Shown here: positions 7,772-17,037 of the stretch, piece after piece | How the letters are laid out: every line of letters begins with the position of its first letter | Position numbering within the stretch: the first letter of the stretch is position 1 | Assembly: GCA_964404095.1 (NCBI GenBank) | Contig: CAYOIN010000002.1 | Location: 1-54,751 of the forward strand | Direction of reading: 5' to 3' | Source: CAZLQR01 sp964404095 | GTDB taxonomy: Bacteria > Patescibacteriota > Microgenomatia > UBA1406 > GWC2-37-13 | DNA: 54,751 nucleotides | The notes under the pieces: model-generated | Told to the model about the DNA's origin: nothing | The model's database searches: none | What the model saw: only the letters and a program-made list of their open reading frames with translations | Program-made: the position numbers and the translations under genes

Positions 7772-9061
7772 TTATGGAATAAACTGCTTGATTAGCTCCT
7801 TTACTTTTGATACCGAACCCCCGAGTGAGATGTCCTTAAAAATCTTATTAAATTTGAGCATGCTCGACTCGTGGTCAATTATATTTTTTCCTCCAGATAA
7901 AATCAACCCAACCGTCGTCGCATACTGAGGATCCAAAACTTCATCGACGAGACCGGACACTCCAGAAGGATACCCGACTCGGATTGGGAGCCCAAGAACC
8001 TTCCTACCCATTTCGATCATACCAATGGTGTGCGCTCCGCCCCCGGTGATCACCAGGCCGGATGGAATGTTTGCAGCGAAACCACTCTTTTCAAGCTCTT
8101 CACCGATAAGTTTGTAGATTTCCTCTATTCGCGCACCGATAATGCCATCAAGAAGAAGCTTCGGGGTAACATCGCTCACCGACTCCGGTAGATGGAGTGA
8201 TGAAAAATCAATCACATCATGTTTCTTCTTTGCGTTTTGAATCGGAAGGTCCTTCTTTGCATAGTCCTGAAACTCCTTGGTTAAGAACAGTTTAATTCGC
8301 TCCGCCGACTCCAGAGAAACACGGAGTCCAACCGCGATATCATTGGTTACGTGTCGAGCTCCAACCGCGATTGAGGCAGAGTGAGAGAGAGCACCATCAC
8401 TGTACAAACAGATATCGATCTTCCCGCCTCCAATATCTACGAGAACGACGCCGAGTTCCTTTTCGGTGTCGGTGAGTACGGCCTCTGCCGATGCATAACC
8501 TGAGAACACAAATCCCGCGTTCTCAATACCAAGATCTGAAAAACAGCGGTCAATGTTCTTCAGATTGGTGAGTGATGCGGTGATAATGTGCGAGTCCACC
8601 TCGAGACGTACTCCACTCATTCCGACGGGGTTACGAATCCCCTGCTGCCCATCTACAATATAATCCCGTGGAGCTACATCGATGATCTGGCGTGTGGTTG
8701 AGAGTGAGATAGCGCGTGCCGCCTCCGCTACTCGATCCACATCTTCCTGAGAAATCTCTCCTTGTGGATTTGAGACCGCGACAACACCGTGAGAATTGAG
8801 TGAGGTTATGTGTGGTCCACCAACCGAGGCAAATGCTCTCGTAATTTTCTGACCAGCCATTCGTTCTGCCTTTTCAACACTTTGGTCTACCGCGCTCGTA
8901 ACCTGATCGATATCAACGACGAGCCCTTTCTTTACGCCGCGTGAAGGAGCTGAATGAAACCCAATGATTCTGGGCTCTCGTTCCTCAGGAGAGGTTATGG
9001 CAACAAGAGTAGATATCTTTGAGCTTCCGATATCAATTCCACAGATGAGTTGGTCTGCCAT
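7772..9061 (-). CDS. ftsA: Cell division actin-like protein FtsA
   Basis: 429 residues. Actin-fold ATPase tethering FtsZ to the membrane. Phosphate 1 motif GIDIGSSKISTLVA at the N terminus, SHS2-like 1C domain (residues about 85-165), phosphate 2 motif VVLVDIGGGKIDICLY, adenosine motif GLVITGGGAHTIGM. The C terminus SVSKVKELIKQFIP forms the amphipathic membrane-targeting helix. Lies between ftsQ (2-base gap) and ftsZ (1-base gap). Confidence 0.96.
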   Translation of the reverse strand: MADQLICGIDIGSSKISTLVAITSPEEREPRIIGFHSAPSRGVKKGLVVDIDQVTSAVDQSVEKAERMAGQKITRAFASVGGPHITSLNSHGVVAVSNPQGEISQEDVDRVAEAARAISLSTTRQIIDVAPRDYIVDGQQGIRNPVGMSGVRLEVDSHIITASLTNLKNIDRCFSDLGIENAGFVFSGYASAEAVLTDTEKELGVVLVDIGGGKIDICLYSDGALSHSASIAVGARHVTNDIAVGLRVSLESAERIKLFLTKEFQDYAKKDLPIQNAKKKHDVIDFSSLHLPESVSDVTPKLLLDGIIGARIEEIYKLIGEELEKSGFAANIPSGLVITGGGAHTIGMIEMGRKVLGLPIRVGYPSGVSGLVDEVLDPQYATTVGLILSGGKNIIDHESSMLKFNKIFKDISLGGSVSKVKELIKQFIP

Positions 9062-9063
9062 GC

Positions 9064-9804
9064 TTATTGTTTTATGAGTGGCTTATCAAACCGTACATCG
9101 AGACTACGAAACGCAGTCCCATCTACCTTAAATTTTTTGAGTATTGTACGGACCTGATACTCCTGTTTATCAAATTGTTTCTCGGTCGAAATATAGATTT
9201 CCCGAGTATCACTTAGTACTAATCGTATCATATAAAAACTTTCGATATCAACCTCTTTCACCACGAAACCAAGCGCCTCTAACAGATCGACCATGCGCAG
9301 GGATAGTTGGATGTCCTTTGTTTCGATGGTGTCGCCGACGGTGACCTGATCTTGATAGAAGTCCTGGTAGTACGTAACCTTTGGGAGACTCGTGGGAAGT
9401 GACTCGTGAATGGAGAGGACTCGCCCACCATCGCTCAGCAGAAAGTACCGCTTCGAAGACTCCAGTACCGCAACCGGGATACTTTTTCGGTACGAGATTA
9501 CTATCGTATCGGGAAAGCGCTTCTCCATAGCGATATTGGTAACCTGAGGATTTCGAGCCGCAAGCTCAGACAGGGTCTCGGTCTCGGGAACCAGTGGAAG
9601 GAAGGTGTTGTACAAAGCGTCGTATCCCTTGATCGACGGCTTCACCGTATCGCCGATGAGTTCGACCCGCTTTACCGTGAAGGTATCTTTGATGAGAACG
9701 CAGAGCACAACCACACCACCGATGGTACAGAAAAAAAGACTAAGTGCGAGAAATCGCTTCCAGAGTCGCCTTTGCGACCTGCTCTGCTGCTGATGTTGAG
9801 TCAT
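9064..9804 (-). CDS. ftsQ: Cell division protein FtsQ/DivIB
   Basis: About 246 residues. Bitopic division protein linking the cytoplasmic ring to the periplasmic septal synthase complex. A basic cytoplasmic tail (SRSQRRLWKRF) precedes one transmembrane segment, then the POTRA domain starting VKRVELIGDT and a beta domain containing RFPDTIVISYRKSIPVAVLES, diagnostic for FtsQ. The reading frame overlaps the murG 3' end by about 65 bases, since the tail and part of the membrane helix are encoded inside murG. ATG 9819 five codons upstream is also possible. Confidence 0.88.
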   Translation of the reverse strand: MTQHQQQSRSQRRLWKRFLALSLFFCTIGGVVVLCVLIKDTFTVKRVELIGDTVKPSIKGYDALYNTFLPLVPETETLSELAARNPQVTNIAMEKRFPDTIVISYRKSIPVAVLESSKRYFLLSDGGRVLSIHESLPTSLPKVTYYQDFYQDQVTVGDTIETKDIQLSLRMVDLLEALGFVVKEVDIESFYMIRLVLSDTREIYISTEKQFDKQEYQVRTILKKFKVDGTAFRSLDVRFDKPLIKQ

Positions 9805-10825
9805 AGATGTGAGGAACATCCTCGAACTTCTTATGATACTGTTCTCGGTTGCGCATTACCATATCGATTCGCTGAAGGAGTTCTGTCGATGGTCGAGTCT
9901 GATCGAATACCTCCGCAACACGAAGTCGCTGCATGAGTTGCGCATGCTTTCGTTGCTCATCCTCTGCAGCCCATGGAAGCGGGATAAGTACCGAAGGTTT
10001 CTTCATACTGAGCAGTTCGGTTACGGTGTTCGCGCCCGCTCGCCCTACGACAAGGTCTGCCTGCTGAAAAACAAACCCGATGAGATCTGAGCCGATGTGC
10101 TCATATGGATAGTACCCCGATGTGGTGAGTCCACTCGCCTTCTCATAATCACCGAACTCTACAACATTTCCGGTCTGGTGAATAACGGTATAGTTCTTCA
10201 ACAGCGCAGGAAGGATAGCGAAGATGTGTTCGTTGATGCTGTGCGATCCGAGTGAACCGCCGGTCACATAGATTACTGGTTTCTTCTTCTTGAAACCTTC
10301 GATGGTGCTACGCCGCTCCTGAAGCGCAGCGCGCATTGGATTACCGGTGACGCGTACCTTTTCGGGTGGAAACGTTGCCTTTGTTTCGGGAAAGGAAACG
10401 CAGATCGTTTTCGCAAGCGCTCCGATCATTCGATTTGCTAGACCGGGGGCGATGGTCTGTTCGTGCGTGACGATAGGAATCTTCATGAGCTTTGCGGCAA
10501 CCACAAGCGGTGCAGCGATGTATCCTCCAAAACTGAGAAGAACGTCTGGTTTCTCGGCGCGCATAATTGACATCGCCTCGATAAAACCCTGTGGAATCAA
10601 GAGTAAATGAAGTGCTGACCGAAGATCTGCGACGCGACTGAATCTCCCTGCAACAATCGGGATGAAACGAATCTTTCTCGATGTTACCTCCTGATACTCA
10701 AACGAGGGCATCACCTCAGCGGCGCTGGTGTGTTTTCTCCCTACAAATACAATTTCGTGTTCTTTCAGAAAGTCCATGACCGCAAGTGCGGGCGTGACAT
10801 GACCACCAGGGATAAGGATTTTCAT
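9740..10825 (-). CDS. murG: UDP-GlcNAc:lipid I GlcNAc transferase MurG
   Basis: 361 residues, GT28 enzyme adding GlcNAc to lipid I to give lipid II on the inner membrane face. The C-terminal half carries VIYVTGGSLGSHSIN, the ADLVVGRAGANTVTELL nucleotide-sugar site and KPSVLIPLPWAAEDEQRKHAQ, all typical. The N-terminal loop is shorter than the classical GGTGGHxxPA: it reads ILIPGGHVTPALAV, with the first glycine pair missing. Adjacent to ftsW (1 base) and overlapping ftsQ. Confidence 0.92.
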   Translation of the reverse strand: MKILIPGGHVTPALAVMDFLKEHEIVFVGRKHTSAAEVMPSFEYQEVTSRKIRFIPIVAGRFSRVADLRSALHLLLIPQGFIEAMSIMRAEKPDVLLSFGGYIAAPLVVAAKLMKIPIVTHEQTIAPGLANRMIGALAKTICVSFPETKATFPPEKVRVTGNPMRAALQERRSTIEGFKKKKPVIYVTGGSLGSHSINEHIFAILPALLKNYTVIHQTGNVVEFGDYEKASGLTTSGYYPYEHIGSDLIGFVFQQADLVVGRAGANTVTELLSMKKPSVLIPLPWAAEDEQRKHAQLMQRLRVAEVFDQTRPSTELLQRIDMVMRNREQYHKKFEDVPHIYDSTSAAEQVAKATLEAISRT

Positions 10826-10826
10826 A

Positions 10827-11933
10827 CTAGCGGATCGTTGTTTTTTTGCGGATGTTTAACAGTATGCCTATCATAGCAAAGGATATCAATAAATTTGATC
10901 CACCGTATGAGATGAACGGAAGCGGAACGCCGGTAAGCGGCATGAGCCCGACCATACCACCAAGATTCACCGTCACCTGCAGCGCAAAGTAGACGAATAT
11001 TCCTCCGGCAAGCAGCTTTCCAAATCGATCTGGCGCACGGTACGCAATCTCATAGATCTTGTACATGAGTACCACAAACGCAAAGATAAGAAGCGCAGAA
11101 CCGACGAACCCAAACTCTTCGGCGAGAATCGCAAAAATGGAGTCGGTGTGAGCTTCGGGTAAGTAGAGAAATTTTTGCCGTGATGCGCCAAATCCAAGAC
11201 CAAAAAATCCACCATTTTGTAGCGATATTGCAATCTGATTTACATGATACCCAACGCCAAGGGGGTCTGTCGATGGGTCGAGAAAGGCCGTAATTCGCTT
11301 CATGCGGTACGGAGAGATCTTCGTAAGAACATAGAAGCCAACAATCGATAACGGGAAGAGAAGTACGAGATATCCAAGTTGCGATCCTGCAAGGTAGTAC
11401 ATTACCAAGCTAAGAATAAAGATCATCGTTGCCGTACCAAGATCTGGCTGCAGCATGATGATAAATACCAAAAATCCGAGCAGGGAGATGAACGGCACAA
11501 ATCGCTTCTTTTCGCGATTCATGAACCACGAAGCAAGATAGATAATTACGCTAAACTTCGCAAGCTCGGTTGGCTGAATATTAAAAAATCCAAAGTTGAT
11601 CCAGCTCTGAGCGCCACCGGCTGTTCTACCCAACCCAGGCAGCAGTACCATCATGAGTAATCCGATGGTCCCTGCCATAAACGGAAACGATAGATAGTAG
11701 AGCTTACGGTAGTCAAAGAGCGAAAAAAAATACATACCAACGAGACCAAGTGCAATCCAGATTGCCTGGAGTTGAAAATAGTGAAAGCTGTTTCCGGTTT
11801 CTTGAATTGCACGTACCGAGGATGCCTCAAACACGAAAAGGAGTCCGATCAACGAGAGAACGATTGGGAGATATACAATCGAGGCCCGTTTATGAACAGT
11901 GTGGTGCTTTAACTTTGCAAATCTTCCCCGCAT
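10827..11933 (-). CDS. ftsW: Septal SEDS peptidoglycan polymerase FtsW
   Basis: 368-residue polytopic SEDS polymerase working with FtsI at the septum. Motifs: GGAQSWINFGFFNIQPTELAK, MLQPDLGTATMI, LDPSTDPLGVGYHVNQ, LPEAHTDSIFAILAEEFGF and GVPLPFISYGGSNLL. The AHTDSIFA form and its place beside murG and mraY support FtsW rather than RodA, which is separately encoded at 1895-2938. It has its own TACAAT hexamer 5 bases upstream of the ATG, inside the short mraY-ftsW gap. Confidence 0.93.
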   Translation of the reverse strand: MRGRFAKLKHHTVHKRASIVYLPIVLSLIGLLFVFEASSVRAIQETGNSFHYFQLQAIWIALGLVGMYFFSLFDYRKLYYLSFPFMAGTIGLLMMVLLPGLGRTAGGAQSWINFGFFNIQPTELAKFSVIIYLASWFMNREKKRFVPFISLLGFLVFIIMLQPDLGTATMIFILSLVMYYLAGSQLGYLVLLFPLSIVGFYVLTKISPYRMKRITAFLDPSTDPLGVGYHVNQIAISLQNGGFFGLGFGASRQKFLYLPEAHTDSIFAILAEEFGFVGSALLIFAFVVLMYKIYEIAYRAPDRFGKLLAGGIFVYFALQVTVNLGGMVGLMPLTGVPLPFISYGGSNLLISFAMIGILLNIRKKTTIR

Positions 11934-11938
11934 ACCTT

Positions 11939-11944
11939 ATTGTA
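11939..11944 (-). promoter_or_regulatory. -10-like element before ftsW
   Basis: TACAAT on the minus strand, 5 bases before the ftsW ATG and within the 17-base gap after mraY. No good -35 is seen, so this is a weaker candidate than the others. Confidence 0.35.
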
Positions 11945-11950
11945 GCGCTA

Positions 11951-12988
11951 TTACTTCAGGAAGGCGAGCATGAGACCAAAAACCGAAAAGAGAATGGAGA
12001 TGAGCCAGAATCGCATGACAATCTTCGGCTCCTCCCATCCCTTGTGCTGGAGATAGAGGTGGAACGGCGCCACGGCAAACATCTTTTTTCCGCGGAACTT
12101 TTTACTCAAGAGTTGCAGGAGTGAGCTCAGAATCTCGATAAGAAACACGCCTCCAATGATCGGGAGACTGAAGGCCTTTCCGAGAATGAGACCCACCACC
12201 GCAAATGAGGCCCCAAACGAAAGGGACCCAGCGTCGCCGAGGAATAACCGTGCAGGTGGGATATTGAAGTACAAAAACGCCATCAACCCTCCGAGCCAGA
12301 TACCGATAAATAACGCCGTCGGCACATCGATGATCGATGCAGCGATTATCCAAAAACTAGCAAGCGCGATCATTAGTACCCCGGTTGCGAGTCCATCAAG
12401 TCCGTCGGTTATGTTAATCGCATTCGAGAATGCAACGATGATGAAGGTTGCAAAGAGAATGTAAAAATACGAAATATCAAAGATACCAAAAAAAGGAATG
12501 TGCACAAAATGAATCTGAAGATCGGCATAGAGCCAGTACGCAATAACACCTGCAAGCACAATCTCGATGATGAGCTTTGATGAGAGCGAGATGCCAAAGA
12601 AGTTCTGTCGTTTCCAGAAGAAGATCTTCGTGAGATCATCGTACACACCGAGCAGTCCAAATCCTAAAAATGTAAAGAGGAGAATCCGTATCTCTGCTGC
12701 AAGTGATGGGAAGTTCGTATGGATCGGCAGTTTGAACACCGAAAACAAGGTCAAAAAGAGCGAATAGAGAATCACGGTAGTCCCAATAATGAGAAGGCCG
12801 CCGCCGACCGGTGTCCCCGCTTTATGCTTATTGAATTTGTCGAAGATCGGTGTTTCCTGCTGAAATGCGTCCTTTGTTCTCTGCAGTGCGCGTTGCATGC
12901 GCATCCGGTAAAGGAAGTTAATATACGGAACAATCAGAATTACATTGACCAAGAATCCAATAAAGGTTGCAAATAGATAAGATGGCAT
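11951..12988 (-). CDS. mraY: Phospho-MurNAc-pentapeptide translocase MraY
   Basis: 345 residues, polytopic. Transfers phospho-MurNAc-pentapeptide to undecaprenyl phosphate to make lipid I. Visible: GVYDDLTKI (catalytic Asp pair), SNAINITDGLDGLATG, PPARLFLGDAGSLSFGA and the histidine loop PFHLYLQHKGW. The frame is open further upstream, but the membrane protein begins at MPSYLFATFIGFLVNV, so I place the start at 12988, where a TATACT element lies 20 bases upstream. Next gene ftsW follows after 17 bases. Confidence 0.95.
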   Translation of the reverse strand: MPSYLFATFIGFLVNVILIVPYINFLYRMRMQRALQRTKDAFQQETPIFDKFNKHKAGTPVGGGLLIIGTTVILYSLFLTLFSVFKLPIHTNFPSLAAEIRILLFTFLGFGLLGVYDDLTKIFFWKRQNFFGISLSSKLIIEIVLAGVIAYWLYADLQIHFVHIPFFGIFDISYFYILFATFIIVAFSNAINITDGLDGLATGVLMIALASFWIIAASIIDVPTALFIGIWLGGLMAFLYFNIPPARLFLGDAGSLSFGASFAVVGLILGKAFSLPIIGGVFLIEILSSLLQLLSKKFRGKKMFAVAPFHLYLQHKGWEEPKIVMRFWLISILFSVFGLMLAFLK

Positions 12989-13008
12989 GATTTGTGTTCT
13001 TACAACTG

Positions 13009-13014
13009 AGTATA
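13009..13014 (-). promoter_or_regulatory. -10 element of mraY
   Basis: TATACT on the minus strand, 20 bases before the mraY start, giving a leader of about 13 bases. It lies in the 56-base gap after dgkA. The -35 is poor. Confidence 0.4.
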
Positions 13015-13044
13015 CGACATGTACAAAAGAACTCGGAACGGACG

Positions 13045-13404
13045 TTATAACATGGCCAGAATCTTTGGAACGAAGATTATACCAGCTATAATCAGAGCTC
13101 CGAACGAAAGAATGAGCATCGCAGCTGCGGAGACATCCTTCGCAAGCTTGATATCTTCCCTCCACTCTTTGTCTACCGCATCGGTGGTGGCCTCGATTGC
13201 GGTGTTGATTGCCTCAACCATCATTCCGATAAAGATCAGGAGAATAATGATCAGAAACTCTTCGTACGAAACCTTGAGAAACCAACAACCGAGAAGCGAA
13301 AGCACCGATAGAACGAAATGAATTCTGTAGTTTGGTTGTGTTCGAAACGCCCAGACCATACCCTCAAAGGCATGCTTAATTGAGATGGTGTGCTTCTTCA
13401 ACAT
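13045..13404 (-). CDS. dgkA: Undecaprenol/diacylglycerol kinase
   Basis: 119 residues, the usual size of the small integral membrane DgkA family, with a short amphipathic N-terminal helix and three membrane segments. Active-site motif EAINTAIEATTDAV and a later KDVSAAAMLI (matching the KDxxSAAV motif). In Gram-positive-like organisms this family phosphorylates undecaprenol, recycling the lipid carrier used by MraY, which is the next gene and supports that role here. TATAAT 8 bases upstream of the ATG overlaps the murA stop codon. Confidence 0.92.
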   Translation of the reverse strand: MLKKHTISIKHAFEGMVWAFRTQPNYRIHFVLSVLSLLGCWFLKVSYEEFLIIILLIFIGMMVEAINTAIEATTDAVDKEWREDIKLAKDVSAAAMLILSFGALIIAGIIFVPKILAML

Positions 13405-13412
13405 ATAGATTG

Positions 13413-13418
13413 ATTATA
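13413..13418 (-). promoter_or_regulatory. -10 element of dgkA, leaderless type
   Basis: TATAAT on the minus strand ends 8 bases before the dgkA ATG and overlaps the murA stop codon. Internal promoter of the dcw run. Confidence 0.5.
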
Positions 13419-14733
13419 CTCGTTTGATTGTTCCTCCAAGTGCGGTTATTTTCTCTACGATGTTTTCATATCCCCGTTCGAGAATCGATGCGTTTGAGAT
13501 TACGGTTTCACCTGAGACCAACAGTGCTGCGATGAGTACCGTAGCGCCCGCTCGTAGATCCGCAATTTTCAGGACGCCTTCGTGGAGCGGGTGTCCGCCA
13601 TGGATGTAGATTTTCTGTTGTTCGATCTTCACCTCTGTCGCATTAAAATGGTACTGCTCGCCGCTTGAGGGTTCATCGGAGGACGCGTACTCAATCTGCG
13701 CACCAAGCTTCTTGAGCTCTGCGACATATGAGAAGCGGTTTTCGAAGACTGTCTCATGAATCGAGGCGGTTCCAACTGCCTGCGTCATCAGAACAGCCCA
13801 GTTTGGTTGCCAGTCGGTCATGAATCCAGGGTGTGGCGCTGTGACAATCGAGACAGGTTTCAGTGGTTGTACATACCTATAGATAATCGAGCTTTCTGTG
13901 TATTCGATTTCTGCACCAGCCTCAATGATTCGTTTATCAAACTCCTCCATATACGCTCGGTTGATGTCGCGAATCTCGATCGTTCCTTTGGTGGCGAGCG
14001 CCATTGAAGCAAAGGTCACTGCTTCATTTCGATCTCCAAATATTCTGAATGGTTCGTTCTGCTGAAGTTCTGGTACGCCTTGAATCGTGATAGTTGTGCC
14101 CGACCGTACAATCTTCGCTCCTGATTCATTCAAAAATCTGATAAGTTCATCTATCTCGGGCTCGAGCGCCGCATTCTCGAGCACAACAGGCTCGGTACCA
14201 AGCGCTGCAAGCATGATCATGAGCTCGGTACCGGTGTGAGTCGGTTTCTCAAAGCGATAGCGTCCCTTTGGTGCGGATGAGAGTCGAGCTTCATAGTATC
14301 CGTCTTCTGAATGGTAGGTAGTCTGTACACCAAGTGCCTCCATCCCCGAGACAATACGGTCAATAGGACGGAGTCCAATGCGGCATCCCCCTGGATTTGG
14401 GATGTAACACTCTTGAAATCGGTGGAGTAATGGAGCAAAAAGGAGAAATGAGGCGCGCAACATCGACGCATGAAGCAGGTCCGGACGATTCGATCGAAGT
14501 GGCACAGGATTAATCGTGACCGTACCTTTCGCAACGGTTACCTCAGCGCCAAGATCCTTAATGACATGGATTAACTCATGCACGTCGTTGATTGCAGGCA
14601 CATTGGTTAGGGTAACCGGCGAGCGGAATAATAAGGATGCGATGATTGTCTTCAGAGCAAGGTTCTTCGCTCCCGACACTGTAACAACCCCCTCTATTTT
14701 CTTCCCTCCGTGAATAATATATGCATCTTCCAT
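13414..14733 (-). CDS. murA: UDP-GlcNAc 1-carboxyvinyltransferase
   Basis: 439 residues, EPSP-synthase fold. First committed step of peptidoglycan synthesis (PEP transfer to UDP-GlcNAc). N-terminal GGKKIEGVVTVSGAKNLALK, the catalytic-loop cysteine in PNPGGCRIGLRPID (Cys117), so the enzyme should be fosfomycin-sensitive, and the C-terminal DLRAGATVLIAALLVSGETVI. It lies 14 bases after murB, an unusual place, since murA is rarely inside a dcw cluster. Together with murB and murC it makes a compact block for the early cytoplasmic steps. Confidence 0.95.
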   Translation of the reverse strand: MEDAYIIHGGKKIEGVVTVSGAKNLALKTIIASLLFRSPVTLTNVPAINDVHELIHVIKDLGAEVTVAKGTVTINPVPLRSNRPDLLHASMLRASFLLFAPLLHRFQECYIPNPGGCRIGLRPIDRIVSGMEALGVQTTYHSEDGYYEARLSSAPKGRYRFEKPTHTGTELMIMLAALGTEPVVLENAALEPEIDELIRFLNESGAKIVRSGTTITIQGVPELQQNEPFRIFGDRNEAVTFASMALATKGTIEIRDINRAYMEEFDKRIIEAGAEIEYTESSIIYRYVQPLKPVSIVTAPHPGFMTDWQPNWAVLMTQAVGTASIHETVFENRFSYVAELKKLGAQIEYASSDEPSSGEQYHFNATEVKIEQQKIYIHGGHPLHEGVLKIADLRAGATVLIAALLVSGETVISNASILERGYENIVEKITALGGTIKRV

Positions 14734-14747
14734 ACGCTCGGTATTGG

Positions 14748-15620
14748 TTACTGAATAATTCGGATCTCTTCTCTTAATTCTACTCCTGTTTTTTTCCGTA
14801 CTGTGTCCTTGACATGATTAATGAGCTCAATGAGATGTGAGACATCAGAATCTCCTTCATTCACAATGAAGTTTGCATGCTTTTCTGACACCACAAACTT
14901 ACCAACTCGAAAACCTTTAAGACCGCACTCATCGATGAGCTTTCCGGCCGATTTTCCATCATAGTTTTGAAACACGCATCCGCTCGAAGCGACACCAAAC
15001 GGCTGTGTTTGTTTGCGATACTCGAGTGCGGCAGTGGACCGTTGACGTAGCACAGTCGGGTCTTGTTTCTTGAGTCGGAAGACGCAGTCGATGAGTATAT
15101 CGCCGGTCTCATGCAGAGCACTGTAATCATATGCAAATTTGAAATGTGCCGAATCAACCGTTTTCTCTTTACCTTCTTTGTCTATGACGGTTGCGGTCCG
15201 GAGATGATCTCCAAAATACTGAATGGGGTTGGTCCATTTCGAGTTCATGTAGATCGCACCGCCAACGGTACCCGGGAGACCTTGATGATACTCGAATCCC
15301 TCCAGTCCAAGTTCATTCGTTTTTGCGATGAGCATCGAGACCGGAAGTCCAGAAGAAACACGAATGTCGGTGTATTCTGGAGTTTGATCGAGAACCTCAA
15401 GATCAAGGTATTGGTTCTTAATGATATGACCCTGAAACTCCTGACCTCCAAAAACAGTATTTGATCCACCTCCGACTACCATGAACCGCTCATTCCTTTG
15501 TATTGCTGATTGCACGAGTTCTACCAACTCATCTCGAGTATTTGCTATGGAGAAGGTATCTGCTACTGTGGAGGTTCTGATTGTGGTATAGGCCTTCAGA
15601 TCAACCTTTTTTTGAGGCAT
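14748..15620 (-). CDS. murB: UDP-N-acetylenolpyruvoylglucosamine reductase
   Basis: 290 residues. FAD-dependent reductase turning the MurA product into UDP-MurNAc. FAD-site motifs MVVGGGSNTVF and YHQGLPGTVGGAIYMNS, and a C-terminal SEKHANFIVNEGDS. The proton-donor position, Ser in E. coli, lies in SSGCVFQN and appears to be Cys, as in part of the type II MurB group. The start is 20 bases inside the murC 3' end. Followed by murA. Confidence 0.94.
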   Translation of the reverse strand: MPQKKVDLKAYTTIRTSTVADTFSIANTRDELVELVQSAIQRNERFMVVGGGSNTVFGGQEFQGHIIKNQYLDLEVLDQTPEYTDIRVSSGLPVSMLIAKTNELGLEGFEYHQGLPGTVGGAIYMNSKWTNPIQYFGDHLRTATVIDKEGKEKTVDSAHFKFAYDYSALHETGDILIDCVFRLKKQDPTVLRQRSTAALEYRKQTQPFGVASSGCVFQNYDGKSAGKLIDECGLKGFRVGKFVVSEKHANFIVNEGDSDVSHLIELINHVKDTVRKKTGVELREEIRIIQ

Positions 15621-17013
15621 ACCCCTTAATTATATCAGAACCAAGCTTGTAGACATCCCCTGCGCCCATGGTTATTACGACCTCGGGAAGAGGATATGAA
15701 GCTAGTTTTGAGGCGATCTCATGACCCTGGCAGGACTCGATATGCTCATTCCCCCGCTCACGCGCTGTTTTCACAACATCTTCATGAGTTACAGAGAACT
15801 GCGCAACGTCTTCTCTCGCAGATGCAAAAATAGGAAGAATGAATGTTTGTTTTGCACCGTTAAAGGCTGTGCTAAATGACTCCAGTAATGCCTGCGTTCG
15901 GGAGTAGGTATGCGGTTGAAACACCACGATTGGTTTCTGTCCGTAACGAACCGTTACCGCTTGTATGATTCCCTCTATCTCCGCTGGATGGTGAGCGTAG
16001 TCGTCGACCACCGTCAGCCCATCAGCATCATGCATCACTTCAAATCGTCGCTTCGCGCCTTCAAAGTTTGCAACTGCAGATCGAATATCATCCGGCATGA
16101 AACCGAGCCTGAGAAGAAGCGTCACAACACCGGCAGCGTTCAGAATATTATGATCCCCATATAACGGGATCGAGATTCCTTCAAGTACCGTTTCGCCGTA
16201 GATGAGATCGAACCGTGAACCATCTCGTCCCGACTCATGATTGATGATACGGTAGGCTGCATTGTCATCGAAACCATAGCTCTCATACTGCACACCGCTC
16301 TTCCGCACCGTCTCGACTGCCTCGGAACTATCGGAACAGACGATCACATACTCTGACTGTTTAAAAAATGACTCGTATGCATTCTCAACTTCTGTAAGAT
16401 TTTCAAAGATATCGGGGTGGTCGAAATCAACATTGGTACAGAGCGTGAAGGTTGGATGATACTTGAGAAACTTTGGTGTTTTGTCCTGTGGTGGATTCAC
16501 ACCGTACTCATCGGCTTCGAGCACAAAATAGTTTGCCCCACGAAAGTCTCCTGCAGGGTACTCTCCAAACTTTGATGATCCGGTAAGGTAACTTGGCTCA
16601 ACACCAAGTTGAATAAGAGCATGACTGAGAAGCGACGAGGTTGTAGTTTTTCCATGAGAACCACAGACCGCAATCGTCTTATCGAACATTGTCATCAACT
16701 CACCGATCAGGTCTGCCTGCGAAATCGATGCGACGCCTCGCTTGTTGAGCTCCTGAATGACTGGATTATTCGCACCTCCGTGTGCTGCGCTGTAAATAGC
16801 CAGCTCGATATCGCTCGGAAGTCGCTCGATATCAAAGCTCTCGATAATCTCAATGGGATATGCAGAGAGCTCCTCATCGGTGATGAACCGCTCCGGTACA
16901 TCAACTCCGATCACTGTCTTCCCCATTTTATGGAGAATGATCGCGAGCTGCGCCATGCCGACACCCTTAATCCCGAGAATAAAGATCTTCCGTGCCGTTT
17001 CGAGGGAACTCAT
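15601..17013 (-). CDS. murC: UDP-MurNAc:L-alanine ligase
   Basis: 470 residues, Mur ligase with three domains: Rossmann N-terminal ILGIKGVGMAQLAIIL, ATP-binding GSHGKTTTSSLLSH, central VLEADEYG and NVDFDHPDIFENL, and C-terminal VVDDYAHHPAEI and FQPHTYSRT. These are MurC features. Mpl, a related recycling ligase, is an alternative that I consider unlikely given the neighbours. Own TACAAT 6 bases upstream of ATG. Overlaps murB by 20 bases. Confidence 0.94.
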   Translation of the reverse strand: MSSLETARKIFILGIKGVGMAQLAIILHKMGKTVIGVDVPERFITDEELSAYPIEIIESFDIERLPSDIELAIYSAAHGGANNPVIQELNKRGVASISQADLIGELMTMFDKTIAVCGSHGKTTTSSLLSHALIQLGVEPSYLTGSSKFGEYPAGDFRGANYFVLEADEYGVNPPQDKTPKFLKYHPTFTLCTNVDFDHPDIFENLTEVENAYESFFKQSEYVIVCSDSSEAVETVRKSGVQYESYGFDDNAAYRIINHESGRDGSRFDLIYGETVLEGISIPLYGDHNILNAAGVVTLLLRLGFMPDDIRSAVANFEGAKRRFEVMHDADGLTVVDDYAHHPAEIEGIIQAVTVRYGQKPIVVFQPHTYSRTQALLESFSTAFNGAKQTFILPIFASAREDVAQFSVTHEDVVKTARERGNEHIESCQGHEIASKLASYPLPEVVITMGAGDVYKLGSDIIKGYASKKG

Positions 17014-17019
17014 GGCTTA

Positions 17020-17025
17020 ATTGTA
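17020..17025 (-). promoter_or_regulatory. -10 element of murC, leaderless type
   Basis: TACAAT on the minus strand ends exactly 6 bases before the murC ATG. No convincing -35. Confidence 0.45.
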
Positions 17026-17037
17026 GCTTACCACTCT

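Noticed and set aside
12989..13165. N-terminal extension of mraY
   Set aside because: Upstream codons give a Ser/Cys/Arg-rich sequence overlapping dgkA and its start; the membrane protein begins at ATG 12988.
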